10,559 nt of DNA from the NCBI GenBank assembly GCA_900618425.1, contig UZAN01046975.1, forward strand, positions 14,324 to 24,882. Reading direction: 5' to 3'. The translations under genes were made by a program, and so were the position numbers. Positions 1 to 6,961 of the stretch are shown here, piece after piece (positions within the stretch are counted from its first letter, which is position 1; every line of letters starts with the position of its first letter). The notes beneath the pieces are model-generated. The model was not told the origin of the DNA. It saw nothing but the letters and a program-made list of their open reading frames with translations, and searched no databases. The DNA comes from Echinostoma caproni (Eukaryota > Platyhelminthes > Trematoda > Plagiorchiida > Echinostomatidae).

Positions 1-325
1 TTATCGAACAATGTACAGCTAAGGGGACATCGTTTCAAACTACTGATTCCCAAGTGTCAACTGGATTGCCGGCGTCAGTCTTTTGCTGTCAGAGTATGCA
101 GATCTTGGATCTGGATCTCCTGTCGTTTGCGCACCCACTATTGAATCTTTTAAGCAGAGACTCGACGAAACCTTGGCACACCTCACATTCGTACACCACC
201 AAAAGTAAACGGAAATTCACTGTAGCCTATATTCTCTATTATCTCCTACCCGGAACTCTATGAGACTCCTCTTTCGATGTGTAACGATTCATCTGTGTAA
301 ATATCCTATGGGACAAGAGAAGCTT
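1..325 (+). mobile_element. 3' end of a non-LTR retrotransposon (LINE), degraded
   Basis: Frame 1 from base 1 reads LSNNVQLRGHRFKLLIP and then RRQSFAVRVCRSW, the familiar end of a CR1/Jockey/RTE-type reverse transcriptase ORF, where R--FF--RV---WN-LP is expected. At about 110-116 the frame slips to frame 2, which continues SPVVCAPTIESFKQRLDETL and ends at a TAA at 206-208. The VV-A-T--SFK-RLD signature is the usual C-terminal tail of these proteins. A frameshift between W and the VV motif shows the copy is dead. About 100 further bases, to roughly 325, are probably its 3' untranslated tail, but that border is a guess. The element enters from beyond the left edge of the window and lies in the sense orientation in an intron of the CEP290-like gene. 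Confidence 0.75.
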
Positions 326-559
326 CAGCTTGTAAGTTATTTCCATAACAAACCTTTGACTTTGACAAAATGATAAAATATACCTTTATTGATTTCGTAG
401 CTTCCAACGCAAGATAACCTTGGCGTTTCCTTGATAAAAAGCATAACAGTTGTAGACTTCACAATTAAATCACAGTTACTTGTTAGTAGTCGTGTGGGAT
501 AATTAATAGTGATTGATTGGTACATACTGCATCTTCACTCACTTTCCGGTCAATCGCAC

Positions 560-690
560 ACTCAGAAGCATCAGCCTCCAGTTTCGCTCTTACTGGAGCT
601 CATCAGTAGTGCATACCCACCATCCCGTCCGAGATGTGAATTCCGAGCTCACCGCATGGAAGGTGTGTGTTACCACTGCGCCAACCAGTT
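560..690 (-). mobile_element. tRNA-derived SINE with hammerhead module, copy 1
   Basis: Read on the minus strand from about 690, the sequence begins GGTTGGCGCAGTGGTAAC, a good RNA polymerase III A box (683-669). About 42 bases further on it has a decayed B box (GAATTCACATCTC, 643-631) where GGTTCGAATCC is expected. A hammerhead core follows 24 bases after the B-box region (606-581). Copy 2 has the same order and nearly the same spacing: 42 against 44 bases from A to B box, and 24 against 25 from B box to hammerhead. The shared order makes chance unlikely. Known relatives are the Sm-alpha elements of schistosomes, which are tRNA-derived SINEs carrying an active hammerhead. The exact ends and target-site duplications were not found. 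It sits antisense to the CEP290-like gene in the intron before exon 1245-1427. Confidence 0.7.
568..612 (-). ncRNA. hammerhead ribozyme-like module, SINE copy 1
   Basis: On the minus strand the order is: stem I strand GCACTA (612-607); catalytic CTGATGA (606-600); stem II GCTC/GAGC, four perfect pairs closing a CAGTAA loop (599-586); GAAA (585-582); a very short stem III with loop TGGA (581-577); then GGC where the cleavage triplet should be (576-574), and stem I return strand TGATGC (573-568). This is type I topology with a minimal stem III, as in Sm-alpha. The catalytic core is intact. However, the triplet is GGC rather than NUH (GTC is expected), so self-cleavage is predicted to be lost or very weak. 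Stem I retains four or five of six possible pairs, counting one wobble. Confidence 0.65.
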
Positions 691-1244
691 CAAGTCAAGG
701 CTGAACAAAATTGCCAATTTATGTTTAACCAAGTGTCGTCTTCAGCGATATTCATTCAGTTCATTTGGGTCCAACAACAACGAAGGAAGATACAGCTGAC
801 TATCTGCTAGCTCTAATAGAAAGAACTTATTAAAGTTAATTTTTCAGTTTGTGATGATCATGAATATTGTACAATCTGTAGTATGCACCTGAGGAGATAC
901 AGCTAAATGTATCCAGATAATAATTGAGCAACACAAACCTACTGTATTCTCTATTCAAACTCATGACGAAAAAATGATGAAAATTTAGCCAAATGATCGA
1001 AAAGTGAGTGAAACCTTATGTTGAGAGAATACATTAATTTTCGCCAACGAACATTTTTCAGCCTCATTTAGCACTTCATTATTGGAAATGTGAATGAATA
1101 AATACTGCTGAATGCAACTGTAAAAAGCAAACCTCAGCGATAAAGTGAAGATGAAAATAACGTCTTGCTTATTGTTTTGTTGGTTCGTAGCATGTGTCCC
1201 TCTCAATAGTTTCTTGCAATCCTACCACGTTTCATTTCACATAG

Positions 1245-1427
1245 GCTGAAAAACTGCGTCAACAAGTGCATCATTTGGAGTCCCTATTGCATACTCAAGA
1301 AGCTGAACTGATCAGTCTGGAATTGGAGAATTCTAGTCTTGCCAAAGAACTTGACCGATGCGAGGTTCAATGGGAAAAACGAGAAGCGGAGTTAGAAGAC
1401 GAGCTAGTAGCTTTGGAATCTGGTCAG
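1245..1427 (+). CDS. CEP290: CEP290-like protein, internal exon 1 of 4 in window
   Basis: This internal exon has 61 codons and enters and leaves in phase 0. The acceptor is TTTCATTTCACATAG and the donor is CAG|GTATGT, so both borders are well defined. The peptide opens AEKLRQQVHHLESLL and closes with EAELEDELVALESGQ. It is rich in E, L, K and Q, has heptad spacing throughout and contains no proline or glycine until its last residues, so it is an uninterrupted parallel coiled coil. Alone it could belong to many coiled-coil proteins; the assignment rests on the three following exons, which continue its frame and match the middle of CEP290. The segment WEKREAELE just before the end resembles the spacing seen upstream of the conserved LPLSQQLE block in vertebrate CEP290. 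Earlier exons lie outside the window; none was found between 1 and 1244. In animals CEP290 bridges axonemal microtubules and membrane at the ciliary transition zone. Confidence 0.8.
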
Positions 1428-2307
1428 GTATGTTGAACTACCCATTTTTTCCTAATATGAAGAAAATAACGCTACAAACAAGAAATTAAGTGAATGGCGG
1501 GCTGGAATTATGCAGAAATGAAGAAATCTTAGGATTAGGTTTTCTCAGTTGTGTCTTGTGCATGTATACATATTGTTCGAAATTGTCATTGTATTATACC
1601 GTAGGAAGATGAATTTCCAAGAGTGCGCAACAAGCATATGAACTTAACTAACCAAACAAGGCTGGTTCCTTAAAGAACAGTTTAGTATCGTCGATCGGGG
1701 AATAGCATCATATAGCAATAAAATAAAAATGGCAAATATAATTGAAGAAGAGACAGAGATGCATACTTCTGCAGTGAATCAATATCTGAATTGATCAATC
1801 TGAAAGGACACATGCCTCAAGATTCCAAAATAACATATGAATTAGAGTGGATAAAATTGGTTTTCATGGTTCACACCCCAGGGGGCTTCGTTCTGTCTCA
1901 GTACCAGGGCATTGATAATACAGGTGAATGGAGGATTGAAGAAACGTCACGCGAACATTTGTTTGTATTCAGCCTAAGTCCGGACTGAAAAAGCGCGTGA
2001 AAAAACGTAAAAACCCTAAGGACAATGTGAAATTGTGTAACTTTGTAGACAGAATGTCGAATAAAAACAACATTTGCCCATTTCGAATACTGTTCATTGA
2101 GAGGGAATGGTAAAGATTTAACCAATGCAAAACACCATAGAAGACAGCTAATTCGTCCCAGCTGACTGTGTCATTCAATGGAGTTGTATAGTCAAGGAAA
2201 GGTGAACAGCAGACTCAGAAAAAATCATTATTAATAATTCATTTTAGACAGCCTGATTCTAATCTGTTGTAAATTTCGTTCACACACTAGATTGCTTTTC
2301 TTTTCAG
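1428..2307 (+). other. intron between CEP290-like exons 1 and 2 (880 bases)
   Basis: Borders are GTATGT and TTCTTTTCAG. Apart from the doubtful Ty3-type fragment on the minus strand, no feature is recognised. The 65-codon plus ORF at 1791-1988 overlaps that fragment and has no known motif. Confidence 0.75.
1955..2029 (-). mobile_element. possible Ty3-type LTR retrotransposon RT remnant
   Basis: A 75-codon minus-strand ORF (2125-1898) contains HIVLRVF, FFHALFQSG and LRLNTNKC in succession. In Ty3-type reverse transcriptases a segment H--HL--VF--L---GLRLN--KC follows the YxDD box by about 28 residues; here FIRH stands at that distance, so the catalytic aspartates would be gone. Downstream, VSSILHSPVLS only loosely recalls the V-FLGH-IS block and nothing further matches. 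The similarity is short and rests on my reading of a degenerate motif, so this is tentative. If right, it is an inactive fragment, antisense to the host gene in the intron between exons 1 and 2. Confidence 0.3.
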
Positions 2308-2502
2308 AATGCAGTTGTGCAGACAGCAATTAGCATGAAAGCAGCCTATAAAGCGGCTGAGATGACGCCCAAAAGAACAACGGACTACACACCAGATCAG
2401 AGATTACCCGTTTCGGATCAGTTGACAGACGCCTTGACCACATTGAAACAGTACTCGGTGCAGTTATTCGATCAGAAGGTGGAAAATGAAGGTTTGAAGA
2501 AA
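2308..2502 (+). CDS. CEP290: CEP290-like protein, internal exon 2 of 4 in window
   Basis: This exon has about 65 codons. The acceptor TTGCTTTTCTTTTCAG is excellent. The first half (NAVVQTAISMKAAYKAAE, then a short Thr/Pro-rich link) is a helix followed by a break. The second half, RLPVSDQLTDALTTLKQ, matches human CEP290 around LPLSQQLEIALRKIK as I recall it: LP-S-QL--AL--(L/I)K is shared with no gap. This is the block that first identifies the gene. The 3' border is less certain. I place it at AAA|GTGGGT (2503), in phase 0; AAG|GTGGAA at 2479 is also phase 0 and would remove eight residues. Reading past 2502 gives GHSGLHWR and a stop, as expected of intron. Compared with vertebrates, about 20 residues that should follow (the segment leading to the conserved NILSRDKVINELR) are absent from both this exon and the next. 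Confidence 0.82.
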
Positions 2503-3544
2503 GTGGGTCACAGTGGGCTTCACTGGCGATGATTGGTTTGAAATTTTAGTATATACCTCTTTTATCAACAAATATTTCATAGATTATTCATTTCTGGCCA
2601 CATCATGTTTACAAATGTTTGAATCTCCAGTTTTGCAGCATTTGCATCACACAAATCTCACTCATCTGACTGTTCTAGAAGTAAAAACACAAATAACACC
2701 AAAAATTGCTATAAGATGATTATTTTAAAATCTCTTATAATAATGAGCAAATGAAATTATGCTTAAACCCTTGAAATGAGAAATCGCAATCTTAGTTGAA
2801 ATTGTTAGAAACTGATGCGAGGTAGAGTAATCGGAAGGATAAAGCACAATGAAAATGTGATTTGGTTTAGTTTTAGCGGGTCGGTCTTTGCAATCATTTA
2901 TGAAATGATGTTCGCGAAAAATGCAAAACAGACCTAACAGGGATACGAAATTGCAGGGCAAGAATATACTCATTGCAATTGTGTGGGGTCACTGGCAGGG
3001 AAATTGATGAGTAAGATGAATTCAAAATGGATCCCAAACAGGTCCAAACAGGATCATTCACAAGATCCTGTGATACAAGATAATTGAGCAATCAAAAAAT
3101 GAAACAAATCATACACAAATCCCAATTGCGCCTTTGGAACAGCTCGAGAACAAGAACTAAGGGTGTCGGTAATCGATTTGCAAAGATACTAAACGAAAAT
3201 GATAAGTTTCAACTCTAAAGCCCTTTCACTAGCACGCTTCACAGAAGCACATCAGAATGAGTGGTCAAGATGCCTTGGACGAGGCAAAATCTTTATTTTA
3301 GAGGTTTCTGTTCAATACAATATAAACGATGTTTTGTTAGCGGTTTGTTCTCTAGATTTAAGATAGTATTCTCAAATGAAACATAATAGTTCTATTTTCA
3401 TTGCACATTCACGAAACTGCACGAAAATGGATGCCCTAGAAAGTTTAGTTCAAAGTATGCGAGTGTCGAGTAATAAACCAGAACAGAGTGACAGCGCCTC
3501 AAAAAAGCTGCTTTCTCACCAAAGCATCTAAAGATGACCAAAGT

Positions 3545-3864
3545 GATGGGTGGATACAGCGCAGGTTCAAACAGGAAATTGAAAGAACGTGTGATGCTGT
3601 CTTCTTCGTAATACTGCACGACATGAAACGAATGCGCATTGAATTCAAGCTAGACAAACCTAACTCTTCAGTCACCTCTTACTATGTTTACCTATATTAA
3701 TGCATTGTGGTAGTAAGTAGGTCGGAAGCACCGGAAGACGATTGTCTGTCAGGGCAGCGGAGCATTTATCGAAGAATTTGACGTCTAAGGGGTCCAAGTT
3801 TCCATCCAATTCAATCGTCCATCACATAATCTCAAAGAATGTGACAAATTTAGGAGTGCCTTTC
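3545..3864 (+). mobile_element. Penelope-like element remnant with GIY-YIG endonuclease domain
   Basis: From 3721 the frame reads VGSTGRRLSVRAAEHLSKN and, after a Lys/Ser/Pro stretch, NSIVHHIISKNVTNLG. That is the GIY-YIG nuclease layout of Penelope-like retroelements: YVG-TGR-L--R--EH, then S-I--H. Just upstream CGSK (3706-3717) supplies the usual Cys-Gly lead-in, and the expected Tyr before VG is a TAG stop (3718-3720). Before 3698 a different frame reads RFKQEIERTCDAVFFVIL and then FKLDKPNSSVTSYYVYLY, which fits the linker between reverse transcriptase and nuclease. A TAA and a frameshift separate the two parts. The copy is therefore long dead. Upstream RT motifs are not recognisable, and sequence beyond 3864 (reading to a stop at 3937-3939) no longer resembles the family. 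Full-length Penelope-like elements carry hammerheads of their own, but none is seen here in this orientation. Confidence 0.68.
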
Positions 3865-4954
3865 GTGTCTTCATCCACCATAGGATACTGGTGTAGCTGG
3901 GGTAGCTGCCACTCGACGCTACAAGACCAATTTGTGTAAGCAGATGGAATTCGTGGTTAGACTCGCTAGACCCAGCTAAGTGTTATTGTTCGTCCATTTG
4001 CAAGGATTTCGTCTCTTGCCCCTATGCCCAATCCAGTACGAATTTGTGATGTTTGGAATTCGTATTGATTGATTTCTCCTCCCGTGAGTGTTTGTCTGTC
4101 TTTAAACCTATTACTCATTTACCTGAAAGTGAGATGATGAGATTAAGACGAAATAGTTGAATTCAACACAATGTGATCGTGATGCCTCTGCTTGCTCTCA
4201 CGAAAATGTCAAAGGGAACTAAATGCATGAGAGGCTGAGATAACGTTTGAATCAATTGGAAAGTAGTCGCACTGGCAATGAATCCAAACCGTAAACTGAT
4301 TCAATGTGCATAGATAAGGTGTGTTCAAAAATTGTACTGACTACGGTAACCACGGCTGTCAGTGCCAAATACTGATCGAGACTGAACATGAAAAAGGTTT
4401 TCAAATCTTGGTCAATACAATGGGATAGAGAACATCTGAAACGTCGAATAGGGATCAAAGGCGTTTTTATTTCAATCGATGCCACGATTAGTACATAGGT
4501 CACAATTCATAAATTAGGTTATGGAAAACTGCAGCTTGAGAGTCCAGAGGACAGGCACCATGAATTAGCTCACGCCTCATCTACACGACGAATTCAACAT
4601 AATGATTAAAGGTTTCGATAGGTAACAGCTAAAATGGGTTATGATCTATCGAAATTAACAAAGGTAAACATGATGAATAGGAAACAAATAAAGTTGCCTA
4701 ATGGAATAAGCGAAATGTCTTTTTACAGCCCATCGTGAATCGGCAGACCTATGATTTAAAGCCGCAATGATACAAAGGTCACAACCTCAAATTTTGTGAT
4801 CATAAAAAGTATTTTTGGTCGTGACTTCTTTGATTTATTGACATTTTAGTCTGAAACTATGTGGCATCTCAACCGCAAACTTAAATAATGGAGGATTTGA
4901 TTCAAATTTGAGGGTGAATTCGTAGTATATATAGGAAATGAAGCGTAAAATGAA

Positions 4955-5091
4955 AAGCTAGGAAGCAATGGACAGCTGTTTCGATCTGTTTGGGTCTCAT
5001 CAGTAGTGCGAATCCATTGACCTAACTGGGGAACGAACCCGGAACCTTATGGGCGGAACGCAAACATGCTACCCACTCGGCCACTCTTGGA
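4955..5091 (-). mobile_element. tRNA-derived SINE with hammerhead module, copy 2
   Basis: On the minus strand the element starts near 5090 with CCAAGAGTGGCCGAGTGGGT, whose A box (TGGCCGAGTGGGTAGC, about 5083-5068) is near consensus and resembles Ser/Leu-type tRNA heads. The B box GGTTCGTTCCC (5039-5029) differs from consensus at one or two positions and sits in a CCGGGTTCG context typical of a T arm. No anticodon arm or full cloverleaf can be folded, so this is not a functional tRNA gene. The hammerhead module follows 25 bases later, then a non-tRNA tail (TGCTTCCTAG) that copy 1 matches imperfectly (TGCTTCTGAG). The 3' end is not defined. It is antisense to the host gene, in the intron between exons 2 and 3. 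Confidence 0.78.
4965..5009 (-). ncRNA. hammerhead ribozyme-like module, SINE copy 2
   Basis: On the minus strand: stem I strand GCACTA (5009-5004), CTGATGA (5003-4997), stem II GACC/GATC around loop CAAACA (4996-4983), GAAA (4982-4979), then C-AGCT-G as a two-pair stem III with tetraloop, cleavage triplet GTC (4973-4971) and stem I return CATTGC (4970-4965). The core boxes and the preferred GTC site are intact. Stem II has one C-A mismatch (an ancestral GGTC would pair fully), and stem I has two mismatches. The stem II loop CAAACA is close to the CAAATA loop I recall from Sm-alpha. Cleavage would fall after C at 4971. Weak residual activity is possible. Confidence 0.72.
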
Positions 5092-5593
5092 ATTAAATCT
5101 AACCCTCCGTTACTTACTGGAACCTAATAACTCACTTTTTCACCAATTAGAGTTAATGGTTCTTTTAAGTCCCTAAGTTGCATTTGATTATATGAATTTA
5201 TAACGGCAAGAGAGCTGCACGTGAATTAGACGTTCAATCAATTCTACTTATGTTTGGTTTTACATATAACTCATGAAGATGCAAAGTTTTAGGTTTCACA
5301 AGGTGACTCTCAGACGTTGTTTTCCTCAACTTAAAGGTTATTAGTGATTCTCTTTTTGGGGATAACTTGGTTTCTGTTCACCAGTAACTGTTTGCGACAC
5401 TATCTGTCCTGAACTCGCCAACTGTTGCTTGAACACCATCAGCTGAAGAAATTACTGGAATCGAATTCACTTTTACGCAAATAATTAGTTCATTTTTGTT
5501 AGATAAAAGCAAAACAGATTTACTACTTCAGTTTTTCCCTAAGAATTATTGATGATTTCATCCCCGTAATTTCAAATTCCTTTTGTCTTCCAG

Positions 5594-5875
5594 CGTGTTG
5601 CTGAACTCATACACGCTCTACGTGAGGTGGAGCGTGAGCATCAACAATCATTGACTCCACAAGTAAACCAACAACTGGTCACGGCAAGCAATTCACCTGC
5701 CCCATCGAATCCAGTGGTGGCAAGCCTTCGCATGAATATTGACCTATTAGAACGGCGCCTAGCCGCAAAAGAAGAGAGCTTGCTTAAGGCAAACGAACTA
5801 CTCAGAGAAGCGCACCGTGCAAGTGAAGAGGCAAATGAACGACATGCAAAAGATATGGCTGCATTACAGGCTAAG
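5594..5875 (+). CDS. CEP290: CEP290-like protein, internal exon 3 of 4 in window
   Basis: This is a 94-codon, phase 0/0 exon. The acceptor is TTTTGTCTTCCAG and the donor AAG|GTGCGG. Residues 1-16 (RVAELIHALREVEREH) fit the human helix beginning KVINELRLRL. Residues 17-41 are a non-helical Gln/Ser/Pro/Asn-rich linker. From residue 42 the coiled coil resumes: NIDLLERRLAAKEESLLKAN parallels human TIANMQARLNQKEEVLKKYQ, and ERHAKDMAALQAK parallels the KKHEEDLHILHHR that follows about a turn later. The register match of R-L--KEE-LLK with RLNQKEEVLKK is the strongest single piece of evidence for CEP290. An ATG reading start within the exon is not implied; this is internal coding sequence. The (AT)9 microsatellite starts only six bases after the exon end. 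Homologues occur across ciliated eukaryotes; in a fluke the expected sites are flame cells, sensory cilia, miracidial cilia and sperm. Confidence 0.87.
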
Positions 5876-5881
5876 GTGCGG

Positions 5882-5899
5882 ATATATATATATATATAT
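5882..5899. repeat. (AT)9 microsatellite next to a splice donor
   Basis: Nine perfect AT units start six bases after the end of the exon at 5594-5875. The tract flows into an imperfect inverted repeat. Length polymorphism is expected. Confidence 0.95.
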
Positions 5900-5988
5900 C
5901 AAAATTTCGAAATGGTGATCCTCCTCTCCCGGTCCAAACTGAGTTTACTATTGTAGTTCCCATATATCGAAATTTCCGTATATATAAT
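5889..5988 (+). repeat. imperfect inverted repeat just inside intron 3
   Basis: The arm at 5895-5913 (TATATCAAAATTTCGAAAT) and the reverse complement of 5964-5982 agree at 15 of 19 positions, sharing an AAATTTCGA core. TATATA on the outer side of both arms (5889-5894 and 5983-5988) extends the pairing by up to six bases. The loop is 50 bases. In the pre-mRNA this could form a hairpin starting about 14 bases after the exon 3 donor. It could also be the two ends of a small mobile element, but no target duplication was identified. Confidence 0.5.
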
Positions 5989-6942
5989 CCTGTGTGAACC
6001 TCGTAAGCCATCGCGGTGTTTCACTGAAGGTCATTAGAACTGTTAGGCAAAATTTGTCAGCGAATGTTTAAGACCACTGCTCATGTTTTACGCAATGAAC
6101 TCATTTTATCCCACTAGTAGCACGGATGCCTCGTTCAATTAGTTTAGTTACTGCAAACACATAACAAAGCAAACGAACTCACCGGTGATCATAAATCCTG
6201 TCAAAGGAAGGGTAATCCTGGCCTCCTATGATGAATGTCAACAACTTGCAAAGCAGTCGGACTTCTGTTACAAGGATTGTAGGATGCAGGGAAATTGGTT
6301 TTAGAGAGTGAGAACAGCGAGGAAGAAGAAGCTATTCCGGAAAAAATATCCCAAGACTAATGGACTCGTGGGCTTGAAAGAAAACGAATTTGGACGACCT
6401 CAACGTTGTTCGTTGAAGGAGATAACCCTTTTGAGGGGTATTTTATTCCTCAGGTTTCAGAAAACCGCAAGATGTTTTCAAAACATCAACAAGAGACGAT
6501 ATCTGCTTGATGCATGCAGTTCCCTTATAAATTTACAAAATCAAAACAAGCTTCATCACAAGAGAGATTTAATTTAACTGTTACCCGTTAACTCTCCACC
6601 TGTGTTTAAACATTCATGTGAAATTTGCGCCAGACTTTGGATACCAAAACATGGGGCTAGACGAAATCGACACCTGGGTCAAATTTCAAAATTGGCACTC
6701 GGATNGATTGGACAAACGGATGGGGTGGGGGAACAAAATTACGGATCAGAAGCACGGTGTTATCCCAACCATGGCAGGGTCAGACTAGTAGCGACGTCTA
6801 TAACTTTTCAACCTGAAGTGAAACCAGCGTAAATTAAATCGAATGCATAGACTGCATTCTACTGGTAAACCCACAGACTGATTGCTGTTCTGGCCGTCAC
6901 ACATCACCTATTCGACTGTAACTATCACAGCGTTCTATCAGT

Positions 6943-6961
6943 CGTAATGAANCGTAATGAA
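6943..6961. repeat. 9-bp direct repeat flanking an undetermined base
   Basis: CGTAATGAA occurs at 6943-6951 and again at 6953-6961, separated only by the N at 6952. This pattern is typical of an unresolved assembly join or a small tandem duplication. A second single N is at 6705. Confidence 0.8.

Larger units (their letters stand above)
326..1244 (+). other. intron upstream of first exon in window (3' part)
   Basis: Outside SINE copy 1 this stretch is AT-rich and non-coding. No splice-bordered open segment in a useful phase was seen, so no further exon is called. The minus-strand ORF at 985-1206 has no recognisable motif. The intron ends with the acceptor TTTCATTTCACATAG at 1244. Confidence 0.6.
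2503..5593 (+). other. intron between CEP290-like exons 2 and 3 (about 3.1 kb)
   Basis: Borders are GTGGGT (probable) and TTTTGTCTTCCAG. It contains the Penelope-like remnant and SINE copy 2. About 2503-3400, 3940-4950 and 5092-5593 hold no identifiable genes, RNA genes or repeats. If the gene keeps the vertebrate layout, a small exon of about 60 bases could be hidden here; none was convincingly located. Confidence 0.7.

Noticed and set aside
509..799. 96-codon plus-strand ORF.
   Set aside because: It runs through the antisense strand of SINE copy 1 and has no independent coding evidence.
2639..2680. 42-base phase-0 candidate micro-exon (HLHHTNLTHLTVLE) with acceptor TTTTGCAG and donor GTAAAA, considered as the missing CEP290 segment.
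   Set aside because: The splice sites are acceptable, but the peptide is His/Thr-rich, not coiled-coil, and resembles nothing in CEP290.
3427..3531. 34-codon ORF beginning AAAATGG with a start context typical of eukaryotic genes.
   Set aside because: It is short, lacks a recognisable motif, and overlaps other equally open frames near the Penelope-like remnant.
3767..3805. Nucleotide resemblance to bases 1-38 (both start TTATCGAA and share CTAAGGGG), suggesting two copies of one repeat.
   Set aside because: The similarity stops after about 38 bases and the two places encode different domains (RT tail and GIY-YIG nuclease); judged coincidental.
4252..4503. 83-codon minus-strand ORF with a hydrophobic stretch (LALTAVVTVVSTIF).
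   Set aside because: No family motif, no splice or promoter context, and length within the chance range for this window.
4625..4666. Open segment VTAKMGYDLSKLTK before a good donor AAG|GTAAAC.
   Set aside because: The acceptor side has no pyrimidine tract and the peptide does not match the expected region.
5443..5481. LKKLLESNSLLRK after an AG, coiled-coil-like and close upstream of exon 3.
   Set aside because: It ends in a TAA with no GT donor before the stop, so it cannot be a spliced internal exon.
6308..6832. Two consecutive plus-strand ORFs (89 and 76 codons), the second with Cys/His spacing like a zinc finger.
   Set aside because: The Cys/His pattern is incomplete, the second ORF runs through an undetermined base, and no splice sites link them to the main gene.
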